DNA of 26,536 nt from DATHRK01 sp035465395 (GTDB taxonomy: Bacteria; Gemmatimonadota; Gemmatimonadetes; Longimicrobiales; RSA9). Under the pieces are notes generated by a model. That model searched no databases, was not told the origin of the DNA, and saw only the letters and a list, made by a program, of their open reading frames with translations. Both the position numbers and the translations under genes were made by a program. This document shows positions 15,196-23,047 of this stretch, piece by piece; position 1 is the stretch's first letter, and every line of letters starts with the position of its first letter. Where the stretch lies: NCBI GenBank assembly GCA_035465395.1, contig DATHRK010000085.1, positions 1-26,536 on the forward strand. Reading direction: 5' to 3'.

Positions 15196-16509
15196 CTACA
15201 TGTACTGCTGACGCCCGCGGAAGCGGACCCGCCCCTTCTTCATGAAGCCCTCGTACCGGCGCAGGAGGAGGTGCTGCTGCATCTGCTGCACCGTATCCAA
15301 CGCGACGCCGACCACGATCAGAAGCGAGGTGCCCCCGAAGAAGAAGGTCTGGATGTTGAACGCGGCGAAGATCCAGAACGGCAGCAAGGCGATCAGCGCC
15401 AGGTAGAACGCCCCGGGCAGCGTGATCCGCGTCAGCACGTGGTCGATGTAGTCGGCGGTGTCGCGGCCGGGCTTCACGCCGGGGATGAACGCTCCCTGCT
15501 TCTTCAGGTTCTCCGCCAGGTCCACCGGATTGAAGATGATCGCGGTGTAGAAGTAGGTGAAGAACAGGATGAGCAGCGCGTACGTCGTATAGTACACCCA
15601 GTTGTTCGGCTGGAACGTCTGGGAGATGTCCTGCAGGATCGGGACGTTGCTGAACGCCGCGATCGTGCCCGGCACGATGATGATCGACTGGGCGAAGATG
15701 ATCGGCATCACGCCCGCCGAGTTCACCCGCAGCGGAATGAAGCTCTTCGAGCCCTCCTGGATCCGGCCCCGTCCGAGCACCTTGCGCGGGATCTGCACGG
15801 GCAGCTTGCGCGCCGCCATCGTCATCGACGTGACGCCCGCGGTGACGGCGATCATGACCGCCACCAGGGCCCCCAAGGCGAACGCGCTGATCGCGCCGAC
15901 CCGGTAGGACTCCCAGGTGGCGCCGAGCGCTCGCGGGAAGCCTTCGATGATCGAGAAGAAAATCAGCAGCGAAGCGCCGTTGCCGATGCCGCGCTCGGTG
16001 ATCTGTTCGCCGAGCCACATCACGAACACGGCACCCGTCGTCAGGATCAGCGTCGTGCCGATCATGAACGGGACCGCCGACATCGTCACCGCGCCCGTCG
16101 CGCTTCGCAGGAACACGGCGTAGCCCCACCCCTGCAGCGCCGCGAGCCCGACCGTCGAATAGCGCGTCCACTGGGTGATCTTCTTGCGGCCGTCCTCCCC
16201 CTCCTTCTGCATCTTCTCGATGGTGGGGACGACCGCGGCGAGCAGCTGAAACATGATGCTCGCCGAGATGTAGGGCATGATCCCGAGCGACAGCACCGTC
16301 GCCCGCGACAGCGCCCCCCCGACGAACAGGTCGTAGACGCCGAACAGCGTGTTCTCGAGGTTCTGGAACTGGGCCCGCAGAACCACCACGTCCACGCCCG
16401 GGGTCGTGATGTGGGCGCCGATGCGGTAAAGGAGCAGGATCCCGAGGGTGAAGAGGATCTTGTTCTTCAGCTCGGGAATGCGCCAGAACGGTGCGATCGG
16501 GTTGGCCAT
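15196..16509 (-). CDS. secY: Preprotein translocase subunit SecY
   Basis: The pore of the Sec translocon in the inner membrane. 437 residues with about ten hydrophobic segments. It begins with IPELKNKILFTLGILLLYRIG, split here at residues 11-31, followed by the plug region. Typical blocks are LGIMPYISASIMFQLL (about 94-109), ERGIGNGASLLIF (about 172-184) and FTYFYTAIIFNPVDLAENLKK (about 315-335). It starts 4 nt after rplO, in the universal rplO-secY-adk order. Confidence 0.98.
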   Translation of the reverse strand: MANPIAPFWRIPELKNKILFTLGILLLYRIGAHITTPGVDVVVLRAQFQNLENTLFGVYDLFVGGALSRATVLSLGIMPYISASIMFQLLAAVVPTIEKMQKEGEDGRKKITQWTRYSTVGLAALQGWGYAVFLRSATGAVTMSAVPFMIGTTLILTTGAVFVMWLGEQITERGIGNGASLLIFFSIIEGFPRALGATWESYRVGAISAFALGALVAVMIAVTAGVTSMTMAARKLPVQIPRKVLGRGRIQEGSKSFIPLRVNSAGVMPIIFAQSIIIVPGTIAAFSNVPILQDISQTFQPNNWVYYTTYALLILFFTYFYTAIIFNPVDLAENLKKQGAFIPGVKPGRDTADYIDHVLTRITLPGAFYLALIALLPFWIFAAFNIQTFFFGGTSLLIVVGVALDTVQQMQQHLLLRRYEGFMKKGRVRFRGRQQYM

Positions 16510-16513
16510 CGCG

Positions 16514-16960
16514 TCAGTCCAGGATCTCGACGGTGCCGCCGGCGGCGTCGATCTTCTCGCGGGCGCCCGCGCTCACCCGGTGCAGGCGCACGGTGTAGGC
16601 CTTCTCGACCTCCCCGCGGCCCAGCAGCTTGACCGGCACGCCGCGGTTGAGATTGATGAGCCCGCGCCCGTGGAGCACCTCGGGCGTCACGATGTCCTCG
16701 GTGAGCTTCTCGAGGTCGCCCACGTTGACGATCTCGCACTCCACCCGGTTGCGGTTGGTGAAGCCGCGCTTCGGCACGCGCCGCTGCAGCGGCATCTGAC
16801 CGCCCTCGAACCAAGCGCGGTGCTTGAAGCCCGAGCGGGCCTTTTGGCCTTTGTGACCCTTACCGGAGGTCTTCCCCTTGCCCGATCCGGGCCCCCGGCC
16901 CAGGCGCTTGCGCGAGTGGGTGGCGCCCTTGGGCGGCTTCAGCTCGTTCAGGTTCGACAT
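16514..16960 (-). CDS. rplO: 50S ribosomal protein L15
   Basis: A late-assembly large-subunit protein, 148 residues. The N-terminal Gly/Arg/Lys-rich arm contains KRLGRGPGSGKGKTSGKGHKGQ (residues 18-39), the L15 signature, followed by FEGGQMPLQRRVPKRGF. It lies 6 nt after rpmD and 4 nt before secY. Confidence 0.98.
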   Translation of the reverse strand: MSNLNELKPPKGATHSRKRLGRGPGSGKGKTSGKGHKGQKARSGFKHRAWFEGGQMPLQRRVPKRGFTNRNRVECEIVNVGDLEKLTEDIVTPEVLHGRGLINLNRGVPVKLLGRGEVEKAYTVRLHRVSAGAREKIDAAGGTVEILD

Positions 16961-16966
16961 CGCTCG

Positions 16967-17176
16967 CTACGCCTCCCCTTCGACTTCCTCCACCTCGACG
17001 AGATGGCGGACCTGGAAGATCATGCCCCGGATCGCGGGATTGTCGTTCTGGATGACCGATTGCTGGTGGCGCCGCAGGCCCAGGGCCCGCAGGGTCGCGC
17101 GCTGCTTCGCCAGTTTCCCGTTGCTGCTGCGCACTTGCGTCACGAGCAGCCGGGCCGGTGCCTTCTTCTTAGCCAT
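16967..17176 (-). CDS. rpmD: 50S ribosomal protein L30
   Basis: A small large-subunit protein, 69 residues. It shows the L30 fold pattern LLVTQVRSSNGKLAKQRATL followed by the LRRHQQSVIQNDNPAIRGMI block. A short acidic C-terminus (EVEEVEGEA) extends a little beyond the 60-residue norm. Its start overlaps the rpsE stop by 8 nt. Confidence 0.97.
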   Translation of the reverse strand: MAKKKAPARLLVTQVRSSNGKLAKQRATLRALGLRRHQQSVIQNDNPAIRGMIFQVRHLVEVEEVEGEA

Positions 17177-17699
17177 GGCGCACCGCTCCCAACTCCTCGA
17201 CGTCGATGCCCCGCTCCCGGGCTACCTGCTCCGGAGTCACCAGGTCGCGCAGGCCGGCCAGGGTGGCGCGCACCATGTTGATCGGGTTGTTGGAGCCCAG
17301 GCTCTTGGTGAGCACGTCGGACACACCCGCCGCCTCGAGCACCGCTCGCACCGGCCCCCCCGCGATCACTCCCGTTCCCGGCCCCGCCGGCTTGAGAATG
17401 ACGCGTCCGGCCCCGTGGCGACCCACGATCTCGTGCGGCAGCGTGCCCTCCACGAGCGACACCGTCATCATGTCGTCCTTGGCCTTCTCGAAGCCCTTTC
17501 GGATCGCCTCGGCGACCTCGTTGGCCTTGCCGAGAGCGACCCCGACCTTGCCCTTCTTGTCGCCGACGGCGACCAGGGCCGTGAAGCTGAACCGCCGGCC
17601 GCCCTTGACCACCTTCGCGACGCGGTTCACGTGGATCACGTTCTCGACGAGGTCGGACTCGCGACCCCGGCGACCGCCCTTCTTCTGATCTCTCGCCAT
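17169..17699 (-). CDS. rpsE: 30S ribosomal protein S5
   Basis: A small-subunit protein acting in decoding accuracy and mRNA unwinding, 176 residues. VIHVNRVAKVVKGGRRFSF (21-39) is the S5 N-terminal RNA-binding motif, followed by VGDKKGKVGVALGKANEV and the C-terminal domain with GPVRAVLEAAGVSDVLTKSLGS around 135-155. It sits between rplR (10-nt gap) and rpmD (8-nt overlap). Confidence 0.98.
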   Translation of the reverse strand: MARDQKKGGRRGRESDLVENVIHVNRVAKVVKGGRRFSFTALVAVGDKKGKVGVALGKANEVAEAIRKGFEKAKDDMMTVSLVEGTLPHEIVGRHGAGRVILKPAGPGTGVIAGGPVRAVLEAAGVSDVLTKSLGSNNPINMVRATLAGLRDLVTPEQVARERGIDVEELGAVRHG

Positions 17700-17709
17700 C
17701 GAATCAGCC

Positions 17710-18096
17710 CTAGAACTTCAGGCCGCCCTCGCGCGCGCCTTCGGCGAACGCGGCGACCCGGCCGTGATAGAGGTATCCGCCCCGGTCGAACACGACGGAT
17801 TCGACGCCCGCCGCCTTCGCCCGTGCGGCCAGTAGCTTGCCAGCCTCGCGACCGAGCACCTTCTTGTCGGTCTCGGCGTCCTCGCGGACCTTCCGCAGCT
17901 CGGGGTCGAGCGTCGACACGCCCAGAAGGACGCGGCCTTCGAGGTCGTCGACGATCTGCCCCTGCATGTTCTTGTGGGACCGGTGGACGACCAGACGCGG
18001 CCGATCCGCGGTCCCCGAAATCCGCTTGCGTACTCTGCGGTGCCGTCGCTGGAGCCGACGGGCGCGCTCCCGGATGCTTCGGTTGTTGCTCGCCAT
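17710..18096 (-). CDS. rplR: 50S ribosomal protein L18
   Basis: A 5S rRNA-binding protein of the central protuberance, 128 residues. The basic N-terminus (RRLQRRHRRVRKRISGTADR) is followed by RLVVHRSHKNMQGQIVDD and ends in FDRGGYLYHGRVAAFAEGAR, all typical of L18. It is 15 nt after rplF. Confidence 0.98.
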   Translation of the reverse strand: MASNNRSIRERARRLQRRHRRVRKRISGTADRPRLVVHRSHKNMQGQIVDDLEGRVLLGVSTLDPELRKVREDAETDKKVLGREAGKLLAARAKAAGVESVVFDRGGYLYHGRVAAFAEGAREGGLKF

Positions 18097-18111
18097 GATC
18101 GTCTCCTCCGA

Positions 18112-18648
18112 CTACACGCCGGTCTTGCCCGCCTTGCGGCGGACGTGTTCACCCTGATAGCGGATGCCCTTGCCCTTGTACGGCTCCGGCGGCCTGACCG
18201 AGCGGATCTCCGCGGCGGCCTGGCCGACCCTCTGCTTGTCGGCGCCCTCCACGACGATCACGGTGGGGCTGGGCGTCGATATCGAGACGCCCTCCGGCTC
18301 CGGGTACTCGACCTGATGCGAGTAGCCTACCGTCAGCACCAGGTTGCTCCCCCTCTTGTCCGCGCGGTAGCCCACGCCTTGCAACTCGAGGCTCTTCTGG
18401 AACCCCTCGCTGACACCGCGGACCATGTTGGCAACGAGCGCGCGCATGAGCCCATGGAACGCGCGGTCCGCCTGGGTCTCGGTCGCGCGCGTGAAGCGCA
18501 CCTCGCCGTCGTCCACCTCGACGGCCACCTCGGGGCGCATTCGCTGCTCCAGCTCGCCCTTCGGGCCCTTTACGCGGACCACGCCATCCTCGACCGACAC
18601 GCTGACTCCCGAAGGAATCGCGATGGGCATCTTTCCGATTCGCGACAT
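18112..18648 (-). CDS. rplF: 50S ribosomal protein L6
   Basis: A large-subunit protein near the elongation factor site, 178 residues, normal length, with two related domains. It starts MSRIGKMPIAIPSGVSV and ends with PPEPYKGKGIRYQGEHVRRK (154-173), the L6 C-terminal signature. It follows rpsH by 11 nt. Confidence 0.98.
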   Translation of the reverse strand: MSRIGKMPIAIPSGVSVSVEDGVVRVKGPKGELEQRMRPEVAVEVDDGEVRFTRATETQADRAFHGLMRALVANMVRGVSEGFQKSLELQGVGYRADKRGSNLVLTVGYSHQVEYPEPEGVSISTPSPTVIVVEGADKQRVGQAAAEIRSVRPPEPYKGKGIRYQGEHVRRKAGKTGV

Positions 18649-18659
18649 TGGCTCGACCC

Positions 18660-19052
18660 CTACCAGACCAGGGCCATGACTTCGCCGCCGACGTTTTCGG
18701 CGCGCGCCTGCTTGTCGGACATCACGCCACGTGACGTCGAGACGATCGCGATGCCCATCCCGGCGCGAACCGGCTTGAGGTCCGAGACGCCCGCGTAACG
18801 GCGCCGTCCGGGCCTGGACACGCGCTCGATGTTGCGGATGACGGGGCGGTCCTCGAAGTACTTGAGGTAGAGCCGCAGCACGCCGTGCCGGCCGTCATCG
18901 AGTTGCTTGAAGTCGTGGATGAAGTGGTTGTCCCGCAGGATGCGCGCGACCTCCGACTTCAGCTTGGACACCGGCACGTCCACCCTCTTGTGCCCCGCAC
19001 GCGATGCGTTGCGGATGCGGGAGAGCATGTCGGCGATGGGATCCGTCATCAT
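18660..19052 (-). CDS. rpsH: 30S ribosomal protein S8
   Basis: A primary 16S rRNA-binding protein and, in E. coli, the translational repressor of the spc operon. 130 residues: MTDPIADMLSRIRNASRAGH at the start and ISTSRGVMSDKQARAENVGGE at the end region (about 105-125). Two adjacent ATGs exist; 19052 is preferred because AGGAG lies 12 nt upstream, against 15 for 19049. A 135-nt spacer with three hairpins lies directly upstream. Confidence 0.98.
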   Translation of the reverse strand: MMTDPIADMLSRIRNASRAGHKRVDVPVSKLKSEVARILRDNHFIHDFKQLDDGRHGVLRLYLKYFEDRPVIRNIERVSRPGRRRYAGVSDLKPVRAGMGIAIVSTSRGVMSDKQARAENVGGEVMALVW

Positions 19053-19187
19053 GGCGGATTGCAGCTCCTATAGTATCCGGCCGTTCGCCGGACTTGTAGG
19101 AAACGGAGCGGACCTTGTCCGCGTTGGTTGCCTGCTACCCGACCTCCCGTCCCGGGTTCAGCGGGAGGGAGGTGAAGGGTTCTTGTC
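19053..19187 (-). promoter_or_regulatory. Structured 135-nt spacer between rpsN and rpsH
   Basis: The longest spacer in the S10-spc run. In the mRNA it can form three tandem hairpins: plus-strand 19143-19149 with 19162-19168 (7 bp), 19108-19113 with 19117-19122 (6 bp, 3-nt loop), and 19076-19081 with 19087-19092 (6 bp, 5-nt loop). The last one ends just before the rpsH ribosome site. No coding frame with family character was seen. A role in S8 or other autoregulation, or mRNA processing, is inferred. Confidence 0.5.
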
Positions 19188-19373
19188 CTACCAGCTGGCC
19201 TTGCGGACGCCGGGAATCTCTCCGGCGAGCGCCTGCTCCCGGAAGCAGATCCGGCACAGCCCGAACTTGCGCAGAAACGCGCGCGGGCGCCCGCACCGGT
19301 TGCACCGGTTGTAGGCGCGCGCCGAGAACTTCGGCTTGCGCCGCGACTTCTGTACGAGGGCCTTCCGTGCCAT
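19188..19373 (-). CDS. rpsN: 30S ribosomal protein S14, zinc-binding type Z
   Basis: A small-subunit head protein, 61 residues, the short zinc form (sometimes called rpsZ or rpsN1). Cys24, Cys27, Cys40 and Cys43 make the zinc ribbon, with NRCNRCGRPRAFLRKFGLCR as the core. The start at 19373 is one base after the rplE stop codon; a longer in-frame reading to 19478 is a shadow of rplE. Confidence 0.98.
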   Translation of the reverse strand: MARKALVQKSRRKPKFSARAYNRCNRCGRPRAFLRKFGLCRICFREQALAGEIPGVRKASW

Positions 19374-19374
19374 C

Positions 19375-19968
19375 CTAGTCCTCCTCTGGCCCCGGGATGG
19401 CCTCGCCGGACACCACGACCGGCGTCTCACCCCGGAACGGGAAGCCCATCTCGCGCAAGAGCGCCAGGGCCTCATCATCCTTGTCGGTCGTGGTCACGAT
19501 CACGATGTCCATGCCGTGCACCTCGACCACGTCATCGTAGTCGATCTCGGGAAAGATCATCTGCTCCCGGACGCCTACGGAGTAATTTCCGCGACCGTCG
19601 AACGCGCGTGTGTTCAGCCCGCGGAAGTCACGCACACGAGGAATCACCACGTTGATCAGGCGGTCCAGGAACTCGTACATCCGCTCCCGGCGCAGGGTCA
19701 CCTTCACGCCCACGGGCATGCCGTCGCGCAGCCCGAAGTTCGAAATCGACTTGCGCGCGCGCGTCACGACCGGTCGCTGCCCCGTGATCGTCTGGAGCTC
19801 CTCGACGACCGAATCCAACAGCTTGGGATTCCGCGACGCCTCGCCCAATCCGACGTTCAGGACGATCTTCTCCAGCGCCGGGACCTGGAACGGGTTGTCG
19901 AACCCGAACTGCTCCGTCAGGCGCTGCCGAACGCGATTCTCGTAGTGCTGCTTCAGTCTCGGCTTCAT
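19375..19968 (-). CDS. rplE: 50S ribosomal protein L5
   Basis: A 5S rRNA-binding protein contacting P-site tRNA. 197 residues, about 18 longer than E. coli L5, mostly through the C-terminal VVVSGEAIPGPEED tail. Family blocks are EKIVLNVGLGEASRNPKLLD, ARKSISNFGLRDGMPVGVKV and FPEIDYDDVVEVHGMDIVIVT (149-169). It follows rplX by 31 nt and is one base from rpsN. Confidence 0.98.
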   Translation of the reverse strand: MKPRLKQHYENRVRQRLTEQFGFDNPFQVPALEKIVLNVGLGEASRNPKLLDSVVEELQTITGQRPVVTRARKSISNFGLRDGMPVGVKVTLRRERMYEFLDRLINVVIPRVRDFRGLNTRAFDGRGNYSVGVREQMIFPEIDYDDVVEVHGMDIVIVTTTDKDDEALALLREMGFPFRGETPVVVSGEAIPGPEED

Positions 19969-19999
19969 GGTCCTATCCGCCGGCCCCTGGAGGCCCGCT

Positions 20000-20374
20000 T
20001 CAGCTCGACTTCGGGATCGGGTTGCCGCTCTTCACCGACACCCGCTCCTTGTCCCGACCGCTGCCCTGACTGCGCACGCGGGTCGGGTCCCCCGTCGAGG
20101 GATCGATCAGCATGACGTTGGACGCGTGGATCGGTGCCTCGAAGGTGATCCGCCCGCCCTCGTCGTTGCCCGTCGGCCGCTGGTGGCGTATGCGCTGATT
20201 CACGCCTTCCACGACCACGCGATTCTCCTTCGTGAGCACGCGCAGGACGGTGCCTTCCTGGCCGCGGTGGTTGCCGCTGATCACGCGCACGCGATCGCCG
20301 CGACGGACGTGCACCTTCTGCCGTCCACCGGTCTTCTTGCCGCGCGTCGCGCGGCGGGTCCTCATGCCTGGCAT
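20000..20374 (-). CDS. rplX: 50S ribosomal protein L24
   Basis: An early-assembly large-subunit protein, 124 residues against about 104 in E. coli; the surplus is the Arg/Lys-rich N-terminus. The KOW motif is KVHVRRGDRVRVISGNHRGQ (20-39), followed by GTVLRV. IHASNVMLIDPSTGDPTRV is the second family block. ATG at 20374 is used; ATG at 20365 (MRTRRA) is also possible. Confidence 0.97.
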   Translation of the reverse strand: MPGMRTRRATRGKKTGGRQKVHVRRGDRVRVISGNHRGQEGTVLRVLTKENRVVVEGVNQRIRHQRPTGNDEGGRITFEAPIHASNVMLIDPSTGDPTRVRSQGSGRDKERVSVKSGNPIPKSS

Positions 20375-20400
20375 CTATCCTGTCTCCCTCTTCACCCCGC

Positions 20401-20769
20401 TCAGATCACTTCGGGCGCGAGCGATACGATCTTCATGAAGCGGCGCTCACGCAGCTCCCGGCCGACGGGGCCGAAGATGCGCGTCGCGCGCGGCTCGCCC
20501 GCGTCGTTGATGATCACCGCGGCGTTGTCGTCGAAGCGGATGTAGCTACCATCCCGACGACGGGTTTCCTTGGACGTACGCACCACGACGGCCCGCGCCA
20601 CCTCGCCCTTCTTCACCGTCCCGTTCGGCAGGGCATCCTTGACCGCCACGACGATGATGTCCCCCACGCGCGCGTAGCGCCGCTTGGAGCCGCCGAGAAC
20701 CCGAATGCACTTGGCCTTCTTGGCGCCGGAGTTGTCGGCGATGCGGAGCATCGATTCCTGCTGGATCAT
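20401..20769 (-). CDS. rplN: 50S ribosomal protein L14
   Basis: A large-subunit protein forming an inter-subunit bridge, 122 residues. MIQQESMLRIADNSGAKKAK is the standard N-terminus, with FDDNAAVIINDAGEPRATRI and the terminal RFMKIVSLAPEVI. It lies 12 nt after rpsQ and 26 nt before rplX. Confidence 0.98.
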   Translation of the reverse strand: MIQQESMLRIADNSGAKKAKCIRVLGGSKRRYARVGDIIVVAVKDALPNGTVKKGEVARAVVVRTSKETRRRDGSYIRFDDNAAVIINDAGEPRATRIFGPVGRELRERRFMKIVSLAPEVI

Positions 20770-20781
20770 GGCCCGCTCCCT

Positions 20782-21060
20782 CTAGCGTGCGCGCTCGAGG
20801 ATCTCGGACACGCGCCAACGCTTGGTCCGGGACAGCGGCCGCGTCTCGACGATGCGGACGATGTCCCCCGCCCGCGCGTCGTTCGCCTCGTCGTGCGCGT
20901 GATACTTCTTCGTGCGCGTGATCATCTTGCCGTACAACGGGTGCGCGGTGCGCCGCTCCACGGCCACCACGACCGTCTTGTCCATGCGGTCGCTCACCAC
21001 CGTCCCCTGCCGCACCTTGCGGCGGGCTCGCTCGGTCTGCTCCATCGTGTCCTCAGCCAT
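20782..21060 (-). CDS. rpsQ: 30S ribosomal protein S17
   Basis: A primary 16S rRNA-binding protein, 92 residues. The core blocks are GTVVSDRMDKTVVVAVER (19-36), HPLYGKMITRTKKYHAHDE and GDIVRIVETRPLSRTKRWRV. Its start overlaps the rpmC stop by 8 nt. Confidence 0.98.
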   Translation of the reverse strand: MAEDTMEQTERARRKVRQGTVVSDRMDKTVVVAVERRTAHPLYGKMITRTKKYHAHDEANDARAGDIVRIVETRPLSRTKRWRVSEILERAR

Positions 21061-21250
21061 TGGCCGTTTCCCGCTCCCGCAGCACCGTCTTCAGCCGTGC
21101 AACATCGCGCCGCAATGCGCGAAAATCTGACGGCCGCTCGATGGACTGCGACGCGGAGCGGAAGCGCAGCCGGAACAGCGCCTCACGCTTTTCTTCGATG
21201 AGTCCCGCGATCTCATCGTCGTCCAGATCGCGGATTTCCTCCGCCTTCAT
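21053..21250 (-). CDS. rpmC: 50S ribosomal protein L29
   Basis: A short two-helix protein at the tunnel exit, 65 residues, MKAEEIRDLDDDEIAGLIEE and onward with LFRLRFRSASQ. The ATG at 21250 overlaps the rplP stop as ATGA and the gene ends inside the start of rpsQ, so the three genes are coupled. Confidence 0.97.
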   Translation of the reverse strand: MKAEEIRDLDDDEIAGLIEEKREALFRLRFRSASQSIERPSDFRALRRDVARLKTVLRERETANG

Positions 21251-21669
21251 CCTTCGCCTCCCTCGGAGCGCGAGATGATCTTCGTCTTCACCGGCAGCTT
21301 GGCCGACGCGAGCTGCAGCGCCCGCCGAGCCGTCGTCTCGTCCACGCCCTCCATCTCGAACATCACGCGTCCGGGCTTCACGACGGCCACCCACATCTCG
21401 GGGTTGCCCTTCCCCTTCCCCATGCGGGTCTCCGCCGGCTTCTTGGTCACCGGCTTGTCGGGAAAGATGCGGATCCAGACCTTCCCGCCACGCTTGATGT
21501 GGCGGGTCATGGCCACACGCGCCGCCTCGATCTGCCGGTTGGTGATCCAGCCCGGCTCGATCGTCTGCAAGCCCCACTCACCGAACGCGACGTAGTTGCC
21601 CCGACGCGCGAGTCCGCGCATGCGGCCCTTGAACTGCTTCCGGTATTTGATCCGCTTGGGAGCAAGCAT
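21247..21669 (-). CDS. rplP: 50S ribosomal protein L16
   Basis: A large-subunit protein close to the A-site tRNA, 140 residues. The start MLAPKRIKYRKQFKGRM, GLQTIEPGWITNRQIEAARV (33-52) and PAETRMGKGKGNPEMWVAVV (78-97) are the L16 signature. It lies 24 nt after rpsC. Confidence 0.98.
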   Translation of the reverse strand: MLAPKRIKYRKQFKGRMRGLARRGNYVAFGEWGLQTIEPGWITNRQIEAARVAMTRHIKRGGKVWIRIFPDKPVTKKPAETRMGKGKGNPEMWVAVVKPGRVMFEMEGVDETTARRALQLASAKLPVKTKIISRSEGGEG

Positions 21670-21693
21670 CCGAGCGTCTTCCTTGTCTCGCCG

Positions 21694-22356
21694 TCAGGCG
21701 CGGTCGCTGGAGTACGTCCGGCCGCGCCGGTCCTCGACGACCTCGCCTTTGAAGATCCAGACCTTCACGCCGATCGTGCCGTACGTGGTCTTCGCCGTGG
21801 AGGTCGCGTAATCGATGTCCGCGCGCAGCGTGTGAAGCGGCACGCGCCCTTCCTTGTAGCCCTCGGTCCGCGCGATCTCGGCGCCCTGCAGCCGACCGCC
21901 GCACTGGATCTTGATCCCCTCCGCGCCCGATCGCATAGCGGACTGCACCGCGCGCTTCATGGCGCGGCGGAACGAGATGCGCTGCGTCAGCTGGTGCGCC
22001 ACGTTGTCGGCGACGAGCTGCGCGTCGATCTCCGGGCGCTTGATCTCCTCGACGTTGATCGACACCTCGCTGTTCGTGAGGTGCGCGAGCTCGTCGCGGA
22101 GCTTGTCCACCTCGGCGCCGCGCTTGCCGATCACCACGCCGGGCCGGCCCGTGTGGATGGTCACGATGATCTTCTGCGGTTTGCGCTCGATCGTGACCTC
22201 CGAGATGGCCGCGTGCGCCATGCGTCGATGCAGGTAGCGCCGGATCGTCTCGTCCTCGGAGAGGAGCGCGCCGAAGCTGCCGGACGTGAACCAGCGCGAC
22301 TTCCACGGCTTCACGATTCCCAGCCGGAATCCCCGCGGGTGGACCTTCTGTCCCAT
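21694..22356 (-). CDS. rpsC: 30S ribosomal protein S3
   Basis: A protein at the mRNA entry tunnel, 220 residues. The N-terminus MGQKVHPRGFRLGI is universal. The KH domain has GRPGVVIGKRGAEVDKL (70-86). The C-terminal domain has GIKIQCGGRLQGAEIARTE and the final VWIFKGEVV. It lies 39 nt after rplV. Confidence 0.98.
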   Translation of the reverse strand: MGQKVHPRGFRLGIVKPWKSRWFTSGSFGALLSEDETIRRYLHRRMAHAAISEVTIERKPQKIIVTIHTGRPGVVIGKRGAEVDKLRDELAHLTNSEVSINVEEIKRPEIDAQLVADNVAHQLTQRISFRRAMKRAVQSAMRSGAEGIKIQCGGRLQGAEIARTEGYKEGRVPLHTLRADIDYATSTAKTTYGTIGVKVWIFKGEVVEDRRGRTYSSDRA

Positions 22357-22395
22357 ACCTACGACCTCTCTCGTGTGATCGGTGCGCGCACGGGC

Positions 22396-22746
22396 CTACT
22401 CCCCCGCGTTGACGACGACGGTCACGTGGGCGAGCGGGCGCCGCCGTGGCGCCGCTCGGCCCATGGCCGCGGCGCGCCAGCGCCGCAACCGCGGTCCCTC
22501 GTTCACGAACGCCTCGGCCACGACCAGGTCATCCACGTCCAGCGACTCGCCCCCGATCGAGGCGCGATCCACTGCGTTGGCCACCGCGGACCGCAGCGTC
22601 TTGTCGACCATGCGCGCCGCACGCTTCTTCGAGTGCTGCAGGATCGCGTAGGCCTCGCCCACGCGCTTGCCCCGGATGAGGTCCGCGACGAGCCGCATCT
22701 TGCGCGGGCTCTGACGGACGTACCGGGCTGTCGCTCGTGCTTCCAT
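22396..22746 (-). CDS. rplV: 50S ribosomal protein L22
   Basis: A tunnel-lining large-subunit protein, 116 residues. ARYVRQSPRKMRLVADLIRG (8-27) is the L22 N-terminal block. The C-terminal hairpin GPRLRRWRAAAMGRAAPRRR (88-107) reaches into the exit tunnel. It is one base after the rpsS stop. Confidence 0.98.
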   Translation of the reverse strand: MEARATARYVRQSPRKMRLVADLIRGKRVGEAYAILQHSKKRAARMVDKTLRSAVANAVDRASIGGESLDVDDLVVAEAFVNEGPRLRRWRAAAMGRAAPRRRPLAHVTVVVNAGE

Positions 22747-22747
22747 G

Positions 22748-23035
22748 CTACTTCACCTTCGATCGCTTGTCGGCGAGCTTGCCGCCGTGCCCGCGGAAGA
22801 GGCGGGTGGGCGCGAACTCGCCGAGCTTGTGCCCGACCATGTTTTCGGTCACGTAGACCGGCACGTGCTTGTTGCCGTTGTGCACGGCGATCGTGTGGCC
22901 CACGAACTCCGGCGAGATCGTTGACGCGCGCGCCCAGGTCTTGACGACCTTCTTCTCGTTGCGCGCGTTCATCTTCTCCACCCGAAGGAGGAGCTTCTCG
23001 TCGATGTGCGGGCCCTTCTTGACGGATCTCGACAT
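22748..23035 (-). CDS. rpsS: 30S ribosomal protein S19
   Basis: A small-subunit head protein, 95 residues. It begins MSRSVKKGPHIDEKLL and contains TWARASTISPEFVGHTIAVH (34-53) and MVGHKLGEFAPTRLFRGH, all standard. It sits 12 nt after rplB and one base before rplV. Confidence 0.98.
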   Translation of the reverse strand: MSRSVKKGPHIDEKLLLRVEKMNARNEKKVVKTWARASTISPEFVGHTIAVHNGNKHVPVYVTENMVGHKLGEFAPTRLFRGHGGKLADKRSKVK

Positions 23036-23047
23036 GATCGTGTCGCC

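Noticed and set aside
14513..16171. Extension of the hemD frame upstream to 16171 as an 811-residue protein
   Set aside because: Only the part after GTG 14512 resembles a protein family. The upstream part is the shadow of adk and secY in another frame, not a fusion.
19060..19085. TACTAT next to the rpsH ribosome site as a -10 box
   Set aside because: No acceptable -35 hexamer lies 16-18 nt upstream, and a start there would leave almost no leader before rpsH.
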